NCBI GenBank assembly: GCA_963734815.1
Contig: CAVTIH010000001.1
Coordinates: 1,302,001-1,366,000, forward strand
DNA length: 64,000 nucleotides
Direction of reading: 5' to 3'
From: Palsa-744 sp963734815
GTDB lineage: Bacteria; Actinomycetota; Thermoleophilia; Solirubrobacterales; Solirubrobacteraceae
How positions within the stretch are numbered: position 1 is the first letter of the stretch; the number at the start of each line of letters is the position of its first letter. Shown in pieces: positions 51,074 to 59,068 of the stretch. The notes beneath the pieces are model-generated. The model was given only the letters and a program-made list of their open reading frames with translations, ran no database searches and was not told the DNA's origin. The position numbers and the translations under genes were made by a program.

Positions 51074-51787
51074 GTGCTGGAGCTACGCGAGCTGGTCAAG
51101 CGCTATCGGGTTGGCGCCGGCGAGCCGATCGTTGCTGTCGACCGCGTGTCGATGACGGCTGGGGAGGGGGAGTTCGTGGCGCTTTATGGCCCGAGCGGCT
51201 CCGGTAAGACAACTCTGCTTGACATCATCGCGGGACTGCGGTGTCCTGACAGCGGCTCGGTACATGTGGCTGGCCGGGACATCTTCGCGCTGTCTCGCCG
51301 GTCGCTGGACGAATACCGATTGCACGAGGTCGGGATCATCGGCCAGCCGAACCAGTTGATCCCGGGCGCTCGTGCGATCCAGAACGCCTCGCTGAAGCTG
51401 CTGTTGGCGAACGCAAGACGGTCTGGTGGGACGGTCGAGCCGTTGCTCGAGCGGCTCGGGCTGGCCGAGCGCGCGAGGCACCGCACGGAGCAGTTGTCGA
51501 TGGGGGAGCGCCAGCGCGTGTTGATCGCGATGGCGCTCTCTTTGGGTCCGAGACTCGTCTTGGCCGACGAGCCGACCGGGACATTGGATACGCGGCGGAC
51601 GCGGGACGTGTTGTCGCTGTTGCGCGAGCTCTGCCGCGAGCGGGGCGCTGTGATCGTGATGGCGACGCACGATCCGCTGGCTGCTGGGTTCGCCGATCAG
51701 ATCTACGAGCTGCGCGACGGATGCCTTCAGACGTATCGGCCGGAACATTTGCTGATCGGGGTTGCGGATGCTTCGAGGAAGGTCTGA
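51074..51787 (+). CDS. ABC ATPase, LolD/MacB-type
   Basis: 237 residues from GTG 51074, adjoining the previous stop. All motifs are canonical: Walker A GPSGSGKTT, Q-loop IIGQPNQL, signature QLSMGERQRV, Walker B LVLADEPTGTLD and H-loop MATHDPL. Typical partner of FtsX-like permeases. Three bases separate it from the permease gene. Confidence 0.92.
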   Translation: MLELRELVKRYRVGAGEPIVAVDRVSMTAGEGEFVALYGPSGSGKTTLLDIIAGLRCPDSGSVHVAGRDIFALSRRSLDEYRLHEVGIIGQPNQLIPGARAIQNASLKLLLANARRSGGTVEPLLERLGLAERARHRTEQLSMGERQRVLIAMALSLGPRLVLADEPTGTLDTRRTRDVLSLLRELCRERGAVIVMATHDPLAAGFADQIYELRDGCLQTYRPEHLLIGVADASRKV

Positions 51788-51790
51788 CGG

Positions 51791-54331
51791 ATGGGTTGGA
51801 TGAGCCTGCCCGACCTTCTCTTCTTGTATCGCGCGCGGCTAGGCGCGAGAGCGGTCCTGGTGCAGGAGGGGTTCGCTGTGCTCGGCATCGCCATCGGCGT
51901 GGCGTTGCTGTTCTCCTCACAGGTCGCCAGCACCAGCCTGGCGGGCTCGGTACAGGATCTCACCCGTGAGGTGGTTGGCGATACGCAGCTTCAGATCGAT
52001 GCGAGGGGCGCGAGCGGCGTCTCAGAAAGGATGCTGAAGGAAGTACAGCGGATGCCAGGCGTCCAAGCCGCGCTGCCGGTACTGGAACAGCAGGTGAACG
52101 TGGTCGGACCCAACGGCCAGCGGTCGGTTGACCTGATTGGCGCCGACCCGCAATTTGCTCATCTCGGCGGCTCGCTGCTGCGGCGTTTCTCGGCCAGGCA
52201 GCTGGCCGCTCAGCGCGTGATCACATTGCCAACATCGATCGCGGAAGCGATCGATGTTGAGCCACTACAGCCGGTGAAGCTTCAGATCGGGGCAGGCATC
52301 GTCGAAGCTCTGCTCGGCACGACTCTCACAGAAGCCGAGGTCGGTGGCTTGGCCGACAGCCCGATCGCGGTTGCGCCGATCGCATACGCTCAGCAGCTCA
52401 CCGGCCTGAGGGGAAGGCTCTCCCGCATCTACATCCGCGTGCGGCCAAGGCAGGTTGCCACAGCCACCGCGAACCTCGCCCGACTCGCCCGGGTCACTGG
52501 CGCGAACCTGGAGCCCGCGACGTTCGATTCCACACTCTTTCGGGTTGCCTCCACACCGGAGGATCAGGGGGAGGCATTGCTGTCGGCCATCAGCGCGATC
52601 GTCGGATTCATGTTCGCGCTCAACGCGATGTTCATCACCGTGCCGTTGCGACGCAAGCTGATCGAAGACCTCAGGCCCGCTGGAGCCACCGATGCGATCG
52701 TCGCGGAGATCCTGCTATTCGATGCTGCGGTCCTGGGCGTGTTGGCGTGTGTGGTCGGGCTCGCGCTCGGCGAGCTGTTGTCGATCTTCGCGTTTCATGC
52801 CACCCCTGGCTATTTGACGTCGGCGTTCCCGGTCGGCGACGAGCGGATCGTCACGTGGCAAAGCGTCGCTCTTGCGGTCAGCGCCGGGCTGGCGGCCGCA
52901 TGTGCGGGTGTGCTCTGGCCGCTTCGCGACGTGCTTAGCCATTCCCGACGGCTGGCCGCCGAGGACACCGGTCGCCGACCATCTCGCTGGCGCTCGGCTC
53001 GCCTTCCTGTCGGTTGTGCGTGTCTGGCGTTCACGACGATGATCTTGGCCTTCCATCCGCAGGGCGCCGTCATAGGCACCATCACGCTCATCGCCGCGTT
53101 GTTGTGCCTACTGCCATCGCTGTTCGACGGGGTCGTTGGGGCGTTTGAGCGTGGGCAGCGGCTGCTCAACGGTGCGGCAACCGTGCTCTCGGTCACCGCA
53201 CTCCGGACACCGCATACGCGGGTACGTGCGCTCGCGATTGCGACGACCGGAGCGATCGCCGTCTTCGGAGCGGTTGCGGTGGGCGGAGCGCAGGTCAACC
53301 TTCAACGAGGTCTGGAGGCTTCGGCTCGCCAGATCGACGCTGGCGCCGATGTGTGGGTGAGCCCGGGCGGAGAATCGAGCCTTCTTACGACGATCCCGTT
53401 CAGGGGGATCGATACGGCCGCGCTCGCGCGCCTGCCAGGCGTTGGTGCGTTCGGCGTATATCGAGGCAGCTTCCTCGACTGGGGCGACCGACGCCTCTGG
53501 GTGCTCGCGCCACCCAACAACAGCGGCCAGCCGATCCCGCCGAGCCAACTCCTCACCGGCAGCCTTGCTAAGGCCGTCGCGCGTATCCGTGAAGGTGGGT
53601 GGGCGGTCATCTCGCAGGCGCTCGCATTCGAACGCCACCTCAAGGTCGGTCAGTCGTTGATCCTGCCCTCACCACATCCGACGCGTTTGCGGGTAGCTGC
53701 GTTGAGTACGAACCTCGGTTGGCCGCCGGGCGCGATCATTATGAGCTCGGGCGAGTACACCCGAGCGTGGGGGAGCAGCGAACCGAGCGCCTACGAGATC
53801 CAGACCAAGCCGGGCGCATCGCCGAAAGCGGTCCGCAGCCTCGTTCAGCGCGTGCTGGGTCCGGCGACTGGCCTATCGGTCGAAACCGTCGCCGAACGTA
53901 CGAGACGTCATTACACCCTCGTGCGCCAGGGTCTCTCGCGGCTGGTGCAGATCAGGTTGTTGGTGCTGCTCGCCGGTGCGCTCGCGGTTGCGGGTGCGCT
54001 CGGCTCGATGATCTGGCAGCGGCGTGGCCTCGTTGCCTTCATCAAGTGCCAGGGCTTCCAGCGTGGCGTGCTTTGGCGCTGGTTGCTGTGTGAGAGTGCG
54101 ATCCTGCTGCTCGCTGGCTGCGCGATCGGGGCGGTGTTCGGGCTCTACGGGCAGTTGCTGATTACGCACGATCTCGGCAGCGTGACCGGTCTGCCGACAT
54201 CGCTCGGTGTTGAAGCGATCGTTGCTGCTTCCAGCTTTGCGCTCGTGAGCGCGGTGGCTGTCGTGAGTGTTGCGCTGCCCGGGTATCTCGTCGTACGAGT
54301 ACCCGCCAGCACCGTCAGCTCAGCATATTGA
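51791..54331 (+). CDS. FtsX-like (MacB-type) ABC permease
   Basis: 846 residues with an N-terminal helix (~25-48), a ~220-residue extracytoplasmic MacB-PCD-like domain, then three helices (~265-395), further central helices, a second large extracytoplasmic domain and a final group of three helices. This two-times-(1+3) layout is that of FtsX-family exporters that move lipids, peptides or antibiotics by mechanotransmission. Encoded with both ABC ATPases and followed by the terpene synthase gene, which it overlaps. Confidence 0.85.
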   Translation: MGWMSLPDLLFLYRARLGARAVLVQEGFAVLGIAIGVALLFSSQVASTSLAGSVQDLTREVVGDTQLQIDARGASGVSERMLKEVQRMPGVQAALPVLEQQVNVVGPNGQRSVDLIGADPQFAHLGGSLLRRFSARQLAAQRVITLPTSIAEAIDVEPLQPVKLQIGAGIVEALLGTTLTEAEVGGLADSPIAVAPIAYAQQLTGLRGRLSRIYIRVRPRQVATATANLARLARVTGANLEPATFDSTLFRVASTPEDQGEALLSAISAIVGFMFALNAMFITVPLRRKLIEDLRPAGATDAIVAEILLFDAAVLGVLACVVGLALGELLSIFAFHATPGYLTSAFPVGDERIVTWQSVALAVSAGLAAACAGVLWPLRDVLSHSRRLAAEDTGRRPSRWRSARLPVGCACLAFTTMILAFHPQGAVIGTITLIAALLCLLPSLFDGVVGAFERGQRLLNGAATVLSVTALRTPHTRVRALAIATTGAIAVFGAVAVGGAQVNLQRGLEASARQIDAGADVWVSPGGESSLLTTIPFRGIDTAALARLPGVGAFGVYRGSFLDWGDRRLWVLAPPNNSGQPIPPSQLLTGSLAKAVARIREGGWAVISQALAFERHLKVGQSLILPSPHPTRLRVAALSTNLGWPPGAIIMSSGEYTRAWGSSEPSAYEIQTKPGASPKAVRSLVQRVLGPATGLSVETVAERTRRHYTLVRQGLSRLVQIRLLVLLAGALAVAGALGSMIWQRRGLVAFIKCQGFQRGVLWRWLLCESAILLLAGCAIGAVFGLYGQLLITHDLGSVTGLPTSLGVEAIVAASSFALVSAVAVVSVALPGYLVVRVPASTVSSAY

Positions 54332-55448
54332 GTCCCATTCGACTCCGTGTGACAGCCCGCGTGACCCAGCGCCGCTTTCGATCCGCCAGTTGCGAGCGCT
54401 GGCCGAAGCCGCCTCCCGCGAGCTGCTGTGGGGGCTGCGCCTCGTCGCTGGCGAGGTGGAGGCGTGGCGTGCTCGAGCAGCGTGCATCCCGGACGCGGTC
54501 ATCCGCAATGACGCACTGACTGCTCTCGCGCGCAAGCGCGCGAACGTAGACGGCGCAGCCCTGTTTTGGACGCTGCCACGTTCTCGCCGGCCGGTTCTCG
54601 CTCAATTGCTCGCCAGCTACCAGATCATGTGGGACTTCCTCGACTGCGCCAGTGAGCGCGGCGCTAACGCCGGGCAACACAATGGCCGGCAACTGCACCA
54701 GGCGCTGTGCCAAGCCTTGGATTCCCACGCTCCGGTCTCGAATCACTACCGTCATCATCTGGCGGATGGCGACGGCTGCTATCTCCGCTGCCTGGTGCAA
54801 GCGTGCCGCGAGCGCTTCGGTCTGCTCCCCTCACATCACCATGTCCAGCCGCTGCTTCTGCGCGAGGCGCTGCGCGCCAACGTACAGGCGATCAACCACG
54901 ATCCGAACCCTCAGAGGCGGGACGCCAGCCTTCGCGAATGGTGCGCGCGAGAGTATCCGGAAAGCCACGAGGCGAGCTGGTACGAGCTGACCGGTGCCGC
55001 AGGCGCCGGGATATCCATCTACGCCCTGCTCGCCCTCGCAAGCGAGACGCATCGCATAGAGACGAACATCGAGCCGACGTACAACGCCTACTTCCCGTGG
55101 GCCTGCGCAGTCGCGACCATGCTCGACAGCTACGTCGATCACCTCGAGGACGCTGCCAACGGCGATCACCTCTACATATCCCACTATCCGACACGCGAAC
55201 GGGCTATCGAAGGCATCAGCCTGCTCATACGGCGCACCCTCGTCGAGGTACAAGCGCTCCCCCGCGGTGAGCGGCATGTGGTGATCGCTACTTGCATGGT
55301 CGCCATGTATCTCTCAAAGAGCAGCGCGGGCCAAGCAGCCACGCGCCCAGCCACCGTCCGACTGACACGCACCGGCGGTTCGATGACGCGGATGCTCCTA
55401 CCAATTCTGCGCCTGTGGCGAATGATCTACCGCCAGCGTACAGCGTAA
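54267..55448 (+). CDS. DUF2600/YtpB-like terpene synthase
   Basis: Up to 393 residues; GTG 54267 overlaps the permease by 65 bp, and a TTG at 54390 is an alternative start. The family's two acidic motifs are seen: MWDFLDCASE (122-126) and MLDSYVDHLEDAANGDH (287-295), an all-helical fold with WYELTGAAGAGISIYALL between. YtpB (tetraprenyl-beta-curcumene synthase) belongs to this class IB group and cyclises long linear prenyl diphosphates. Substrate here is unknown; no prenyltransferase gene is adjacent. Confidence 0.78.
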   Translation: MLRCPGISSYEYPPAPSAQHIESHSTPCDSPRDPAPLSIRQLRALAEAASRELLWGLRLVAGEVEAWRARAACIPDAVIRNDALTALARKRANVDGAALFWTLPRSRRPVLAQLLASYQIMWDFLDCASERGANAGQHNGRQLHQALCQALDSHAPVSNHYRHHLADGDGCYLRCLVQACRERFGLLPSHHHVQPLLLREALRANVQAINHDPNPQRRDASLREWCAREYPESHEASWYELTGAAGAGISIYALLALASETHRIETNIEPTYNAYFPWACAVATMLDSYVDHLEDAANGDHLYISHYPTRERAIEGISLLIRRTLVEVQALPRGERHVVIATCMVAMYLSKSSAGQAATRPATVRLTRTGGSMTRMLLPILRLWRMIYRQRTA

Positions 55449-55472
55449 GGATGGAGACGGCTTGACGCGTCT

Positions 55473-55518
55473 TTTTGGAACATTTCCGGTTACAAAAAGA
55501 ACGTATTATGTTCCAAAA
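55473..55518. promoter_or_regulatory. Inverted repeat TTTTGGAACAT...ATGTTCCAAAA
   Basis: Perfect 11-bp arms at 55473-55483 and 55508-55518 separated by 24 bp, in the gap between the terpene synthase gene and the IclR pair. The size and A+T-rich palindromic form fit an operator bound by the adjacent IclR-type proteins, or a terminator-like hairpin of the upstream gene with TTTT. The first reading is preferred. Confidence 0.5.
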
Positions 55519-55622
55519 GAAGCAACTTGCTTCTCCTTCCCCACGATGCGCCAGAAAGATGGCGCAATGACGTGTTGGTATTGGCAGGCTCCCCCGGTCG
55601 TCGCAGAAGGCAAGCGCTCGCC

Positions 55623-55973
55623 GTGAGCATCCCTAAGATCACGATCGCTCTCACGGCCGACCAGGTCGCCGACATCGTACTGGCGGCGGCAGGCAGCGGG
55701 CAGGGAGCACCCGCCCCGCTGCTGGACTGGCTGAACCCCAGAACGCTCACGTCGACATTGGCGGACGACCCAAAGCTCTGCAGATCGCTGGTGATCGGCC
55801 TCTCGATGCTCCTCAGCTTCCCGACCACGGGCGAGCCCCGCGGAGCCAAGGAAGTGGCGGACGAACTAAATCTCGGGCGCTCCACCACTCACCGCTACGT
55901 CCGAACCCTTCTGCGCATCGGCTTGCTCGCGCAAGATCCGCAGACACATCGATACCGGCGGGTCGGGCGATGA
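55623..55973 (+). CDS. Short IclR-type HTH protein without effector domain
   Basis: 116 residues from GTG 55623 (frame open from 55527). The N-terminal half is unclassified (IPKITIALTADQVADIVL); the C-terminal half is an IclR winged HTH (LVIGLSMLLSFPTT, KEVADELNLGRSTTHRYVRTL, LLAQDPQTHRYRRV). It stops where the ligand-binding domain would begin. The stop overlaps the next IclR gene by ATGA. It may heterodimerise with that protein. Confidence 0.72.
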   Translation: MSIPKITIALTADQVADIVLAAAGSGQGAPAPLLDWLNPRTLTSTLADDPKLCRSLVIGLSMLLSFPTTGEPRGAKEVADELNLGRSTTHRYVRTLLRIGLLAQDPQTHRYRRVGR

Positions 55974-56845
55974 CTACGGGTACCGTCGCAGCGGCTCGCA
56001 AATCTCGCCGCCCAGCTGCGCGGGCTCCTGGCCAAGGCAATGCGCGTAGGGAGTTGGATCCGGAGCATCCCGGGCGGTTCTCCTTCTCGCTGGTCGTGGG
56101 TCTGGCGGTACTCAGATGCTTCACCCCCGAGCACCCCGAGCGCGGGATCGCCGACCTCGCTGACGAACTCGATCTCAAGCGCTCCACCACTCATCGCTAC
56201 GCATCGACGTTGGTCACGCTGGGCTACTTGGAGCAAGGGCCATCGCACAAGTATCGTCTCGCGGCGCATGCATCGGATGTCGGGCTCTCACTGTTCGAGT
56301 GGATGCCGATTCGGCGTGCGGCTCGCGAGCACCTACAGTGGCTGAGGGGCCAAACGGGTCACACCGTGAGCTTAGGAGTCCTCGCGGAGGGCGAGGTCGT
56401 CTACATCGACCGCTGGCACGGTTCTCGCCAAGGGCAGTACGCGATCGACGCCGGCATCGGCGTGGGTACGTGTGTGCCTGTCCATTGCACCGCTGCGGGC
56501 AAGGCGCTGCTGGCGCACCTACACGCGGCCGAGCGGCGCAAGCTGATCGCCAAGCTGCAGCTCAAACAACGCGGCCCCAAGACGATCACGACAAAGACCG
56601 CCCTACGAGCCGAGGTCGAGCGGATCATCTCAGCTAGTGACGTGACAAGCGAGGACGAGGAGTTGTTGGCAGGCCGCCGCGCCCTCGCTACGGCGATCCT
56701 GGACACGGAAGGCCGGCCGGTTGCAGCGGTCGAGCTAGCGACTCCATCGCAGGCGTACACCCGCGGGGAGCTGTTGGAGCAGCTCGGCGCCAAAGTGGCC
56801 GCAACGGCTCAGCGCATCAGCCTGGGGGAGGTAGTCGAGGAGTGA
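55970..56845 (+). CDS. IclR-family transcriptional regulator
   Basis: 291 residues. Basic N-terminal tail, winged HTH at ~38-98 (FSLVVGLAVLRCFTPEHPE; LADELDLKRSTTHRYASTLVTLGYL), then the GAF-like effector domain at ~110-285 (RRAAREHLQWLRGQTGHTV; GEVVYIDRW; PVHCTAAGKALLAHL). Complete and normal length. Second gene of the IclR pair; probable regulator of neighbouring genes including the terpene synthase unit. Confidence 0.9.
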   Translation: MTTGTVAAARKSRRPAARAPGQGNARRELDPEHPGRFSFSLVVGLAVLRCFTPEHPERGIADLADELDLKRSTTHRYASTLVTLGYLEQGPSHKYRLAAHASDVGLSLFEWMPIRRAAREHLQWLRGQTGHTVSLGVLAEGEVVYIDRWHGSRQGQYAIDAGIGVGTCVPVHCTAAGKALLAHLHAAERRKLIAKLQLKQRGPKTITTKTALRAEVERIISASDVTSEDEELLAGRRALATAILDTEGRPVAAVELATPSQAYTRGELLEQLGAKVAATAQRISLGEVVEE

Positions 56846-57021
56846 CCGGCGGCATCCCGCTGTGCATGCCGCCTCCGGAAGTCGTGGTCGTCCGTTCAAT
56901 AAAACATTTTCCCATCTTTAAATCACTATTGGATACCGTTTGGGCTCGTCTGTTGTGAAGTGTTTTTGCAGCAGCTCGGGCGAGTTTCTGTAGGAGCCCG
57001 AAAACCAACTGAAGGAGCGGA

Positions 57022-57177
57022 ATGAGCGTCGTGCGGGTGGTCGAGCTGGTGGTTCCGGTGGACTCGTACATCCGTACGAAGCTGCTGGGCCTCGCTCCCA
57101 AGGTCGCGGGCAACGCCCAGCGCATCGCCGAGGCCTGGACTCCGTCAGCAGCGCGAGAGCGCCGATTCCAACACTAG
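57022..57177 (+). CDS. Small ORF, 51 residues
   Basis: ATG 57022 to TAG 57175-57177, with AGGAG seven bases upstream. Encodes MSVVRVVELVVPVDSYIRT, then KLLGLAPKVAGNAQRIAEAW. Amphipathic, no known domain. It is preceded by an unusually A+T-rich stretch (56890-56960) that may carry the promoter. First of three small ORFs leading to the PucR gene. Confidence 0.5.
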   Translation: MSVVRVVELVVPVDSYIRTKLLGLAPKVAGNAQRIAEAWTPSAARERRFQH

Positions 57178-57186
57178 CGTGCCGCG

Positions 57187-57381
57187 TTGAGCACGTACAA
57201 CGACAAGCTCAACCCGTACACGCAGTGGCACATGCAGCGAGCCTTCCGCCTGGGCTGGGAAGCTGCTGAGGACGGTGTGGATGATCGCCTAGCGCAGAAG
57301 CGGCCCGAGCGCTCAATGCTCAACCGGATGACGACGCGCGCTTGGTGGCGCGGCTTCCGTACACAACGGGGCGAAAACTGA
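57187..57381 (+). CDS. Small ORF, 64 residues
   Basis: From TTG 57187, 9 bp after the previous ORF. Aromatic- and Arg-rich (YTQWHMQRAFRLGWEAAEDG; RAWWRGFRTQRGEN), no membrane segment. Resembles small ribosome-modulation-factor-like or phage-type proteins in composition (GWEAAEDG), but the match is weak. Likely same transcript as neighbours. Confidence 0.5.
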   Translation: MSTYNDKLNPYTQWHMQRAFRLGWEAAEDGVDDRLAQKRPERSMLNRMTTRAWWRGFRTQRGEN

Positions 57382-57382
57382 G

Positions 57383-57607
57383 GTGCGCATGGAGCAGTTG
57401 GAAGCGGTCGTACTCAACAGCCCCGGCGAATCGATCAAGGCAGCGCTCCGTACAGGGCCGATCTTGGTTGTTGCCATGCGCCTCGCCGCTGACGCATGGG
57501 AGCCGTTGTACGCCATCGTTGGCCCACGGCGTGTGGAGCTGCCACCGGAGTTCTGCTGGACTCTCGAAGCCATCGCTGTGCTTGAAGCGGCGGCGCTGAT
57601 GCGGTAG
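57383..57607 (+). CDS. Small ORF, 74 residues
   Basis: From GTG 57383 (ATG 57389 possible), two bases after the previous stop. A compact alpha/beta protein (EQLEAVVLNSPGESIKAAL; ILVVAMRLAADAWEPLYAIV) with no known family. Part of the three-ORF run upstream of the PucR-type gene. Confidence 0.5.
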   Translation: MRMEQLEAVVLNSPGESIKAALRTGPILVVAMRLAADAWEPLYAIVGPRRVELPPEFCWTLEAIAVLEAAALMR

Positions 57608-57667
57608 CGCCGACACTCGGTACCGCCAATGACCGGCCATGAGTCGTATTAGAAGGAGGCTCGAATC

Positions 57668-58900
57668 GTGACAACAGCTTCACACAATGCCTACGCGACC
57701 ACAGAAAAGTTAGCGCTGCGAGACGGACGCATTGGCCGGCTTTCGCTCGAGGAGGTCCGTGCCGGTGTGGTTGCCGGGTTGCGCTTACGGCAGCTGGAGA
57801 TCGAGGAGGCGATCTTCGCCGATATCCTTGACGGTGTAACCGACCCGGTCGGGGCTGGGAACGCAGAGTACGTGGCGGGTTTGCGTGCCACAATCACCGA
57901 GGTCGTGGAGTACGGCCTCGCGGGCATCGATATGGGGGAAGAGCGTTCAGAGCCCGTTCCGCTGGCTGCGATCATGCAGGCGCAGCACGCGGTGCGGCTC
58001 GGTGTGAGCCTGGAGACAGTGTTGTGCCGTTACATTGCGGGGTACAAGCTGCTGGTGAAGCTCGTCACGCACGAGGCTGAAGACATTTCCAGTGAAAGAG
58101 GAGCGCTGGCAGCCGTGCTCAGCCTACAGGCGTCGTTGCTTGAACGCCTAGTGTCATCGATCACTTCTGTGTATCTCAGTGAGGTCGAGTGCGTCGGACT
58201 GTCACCCGAGCTGCGCGGTGCCAAACTAGTGCAGAGGCTGCTCGATGGTGAGATCGTGGACGCTTCATATCTCGGCTACGACTTCGACGCATGGCACATA
58301 GGCATGATCGCGACTGGCGCGAGTGCCCAGCGGGCTCTGCAGCTTCTAGCGGGGGATCGCGGACAGCGGCTACTGGTGGTGCAGCACGGCGATGATGTCG
58401 TGTGGGCGTGGCTCGGTGAGCGGCGCAGGCCCACCGTCCGCGACATCGAGTGTGTCCTGTCCTCGGCCGATTGGCCCGTGGAAGTGTCGTTGGCGGTCGG
58501 CGAGCCGGCGAGGGAGATCGATGGGTGGCGCCAGACGCACTGGCAAGCCCAGGAGGCGCTACGGGCGTTACGCGGGCCCCTAAAGCTCTCGCGATACGCC
58601 AATGCCGCGATCTTGGCGCTGGTGTTGCAGAACGACTTGGCGGCTCGTTCGCTCAGAGAGATCTATCTTGCGCCCTTGGGTGCGCGCCGTGGCCAAGGCG
58701 GGGTGGCACGCCGGACGCTGCGTGCCTACTTCAAGGCGGGAGGCAACGCAGCTTCTGCCGCCAAAGAGCTCAGGGTGGCTCCGAAGACTATCCGACGCCG
58801 CGTACAAGAAATCGAGCAGCGGCTGGGTTGTCCGTTGCCCACATGCCATGCTGAGCTGGATGTCGCGCTGCGTTTGGAGGATCTGGACGACAACACATGA
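57668..58900 (+). CDS. PucR/CdaR-type transcriptional regulator
   Basis: 410 residues, start at 57668 with AGAAGGAGG upstream. The N-terminal ~180 residues are helical (RsbRD-like sensory region: AVRLGVSLETVLCRYIAGYKLL split by turns). A GGDEF-like degenerate middle follows (~185-320), then a C-terminal PucR HTH (RRTLRAYFKAGGNAASAAKEL, RVAPKTIRRRVQEIEQRLG). PucR proteins activate purine, polyketide or other catabolic genes. A hairpin terminator follows the gene. Confidence 0.85.
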   Translation: MTTASHNAYATTEKLALRDGRIGRLSLEEVRAGVVAGLRLRQLEIEEAIFADILDGVTDPVGAGNAEYVAGLRATITEVVEYGLAGIDMGEERSEPVPLAAIMQAQHAVRLGVSLETVLCRYIAGYKLLVKLVTHEAEDISSERGALAAVLSLQASLLERLVSSITSVYLSEVECVGLSPELRGAKLVQRLLDGEIVDASYLGYDFDAWHIGMIATGASAQRALQLLAGDRGQRLLVVQHGDDVVWAWLGERRRPTVRDIECVLSSADWPVEVSLAVGEPAREIDGWRQTHWQAQEALRALRGPLKLSRYANAAILALVLQNDLAARSLREIYLAPLGARRGQGGVARRTLRAYFKAGGNAASAAKELRVAPKTIRRRVQEIEQRLGCPLPTCHAELDVALRLEDLDDNT

Positions 58901-58959
58901 GGACGGCGTCCGTTGGGGGCTGATCCGGGCATCCAGGACTCTGTTTCGGCCCCAGCTGG

Positions 58960-58982
58960 ATGTCCCTTTTGGGACATTTCTT
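58960..58982 (+). terminator. Rho-independent terminator after the PucR gene
   Basis: ATGTCCC-TTTT-GGGACAT (58960-58977) forms a 7-bp stem with a 4-base loop, followed by TTCTTT. It lies 60 bp after the stop. Confidence 0.7.
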
Positions 58983-59068
58983 TAGATTGAATGGCCCTAA
59001 AGTGCCCTATACAGGGTCTCTGGAAGATGATAGGAATTAGGTTCAGACCGCGCCAATAAGGCCAACAT

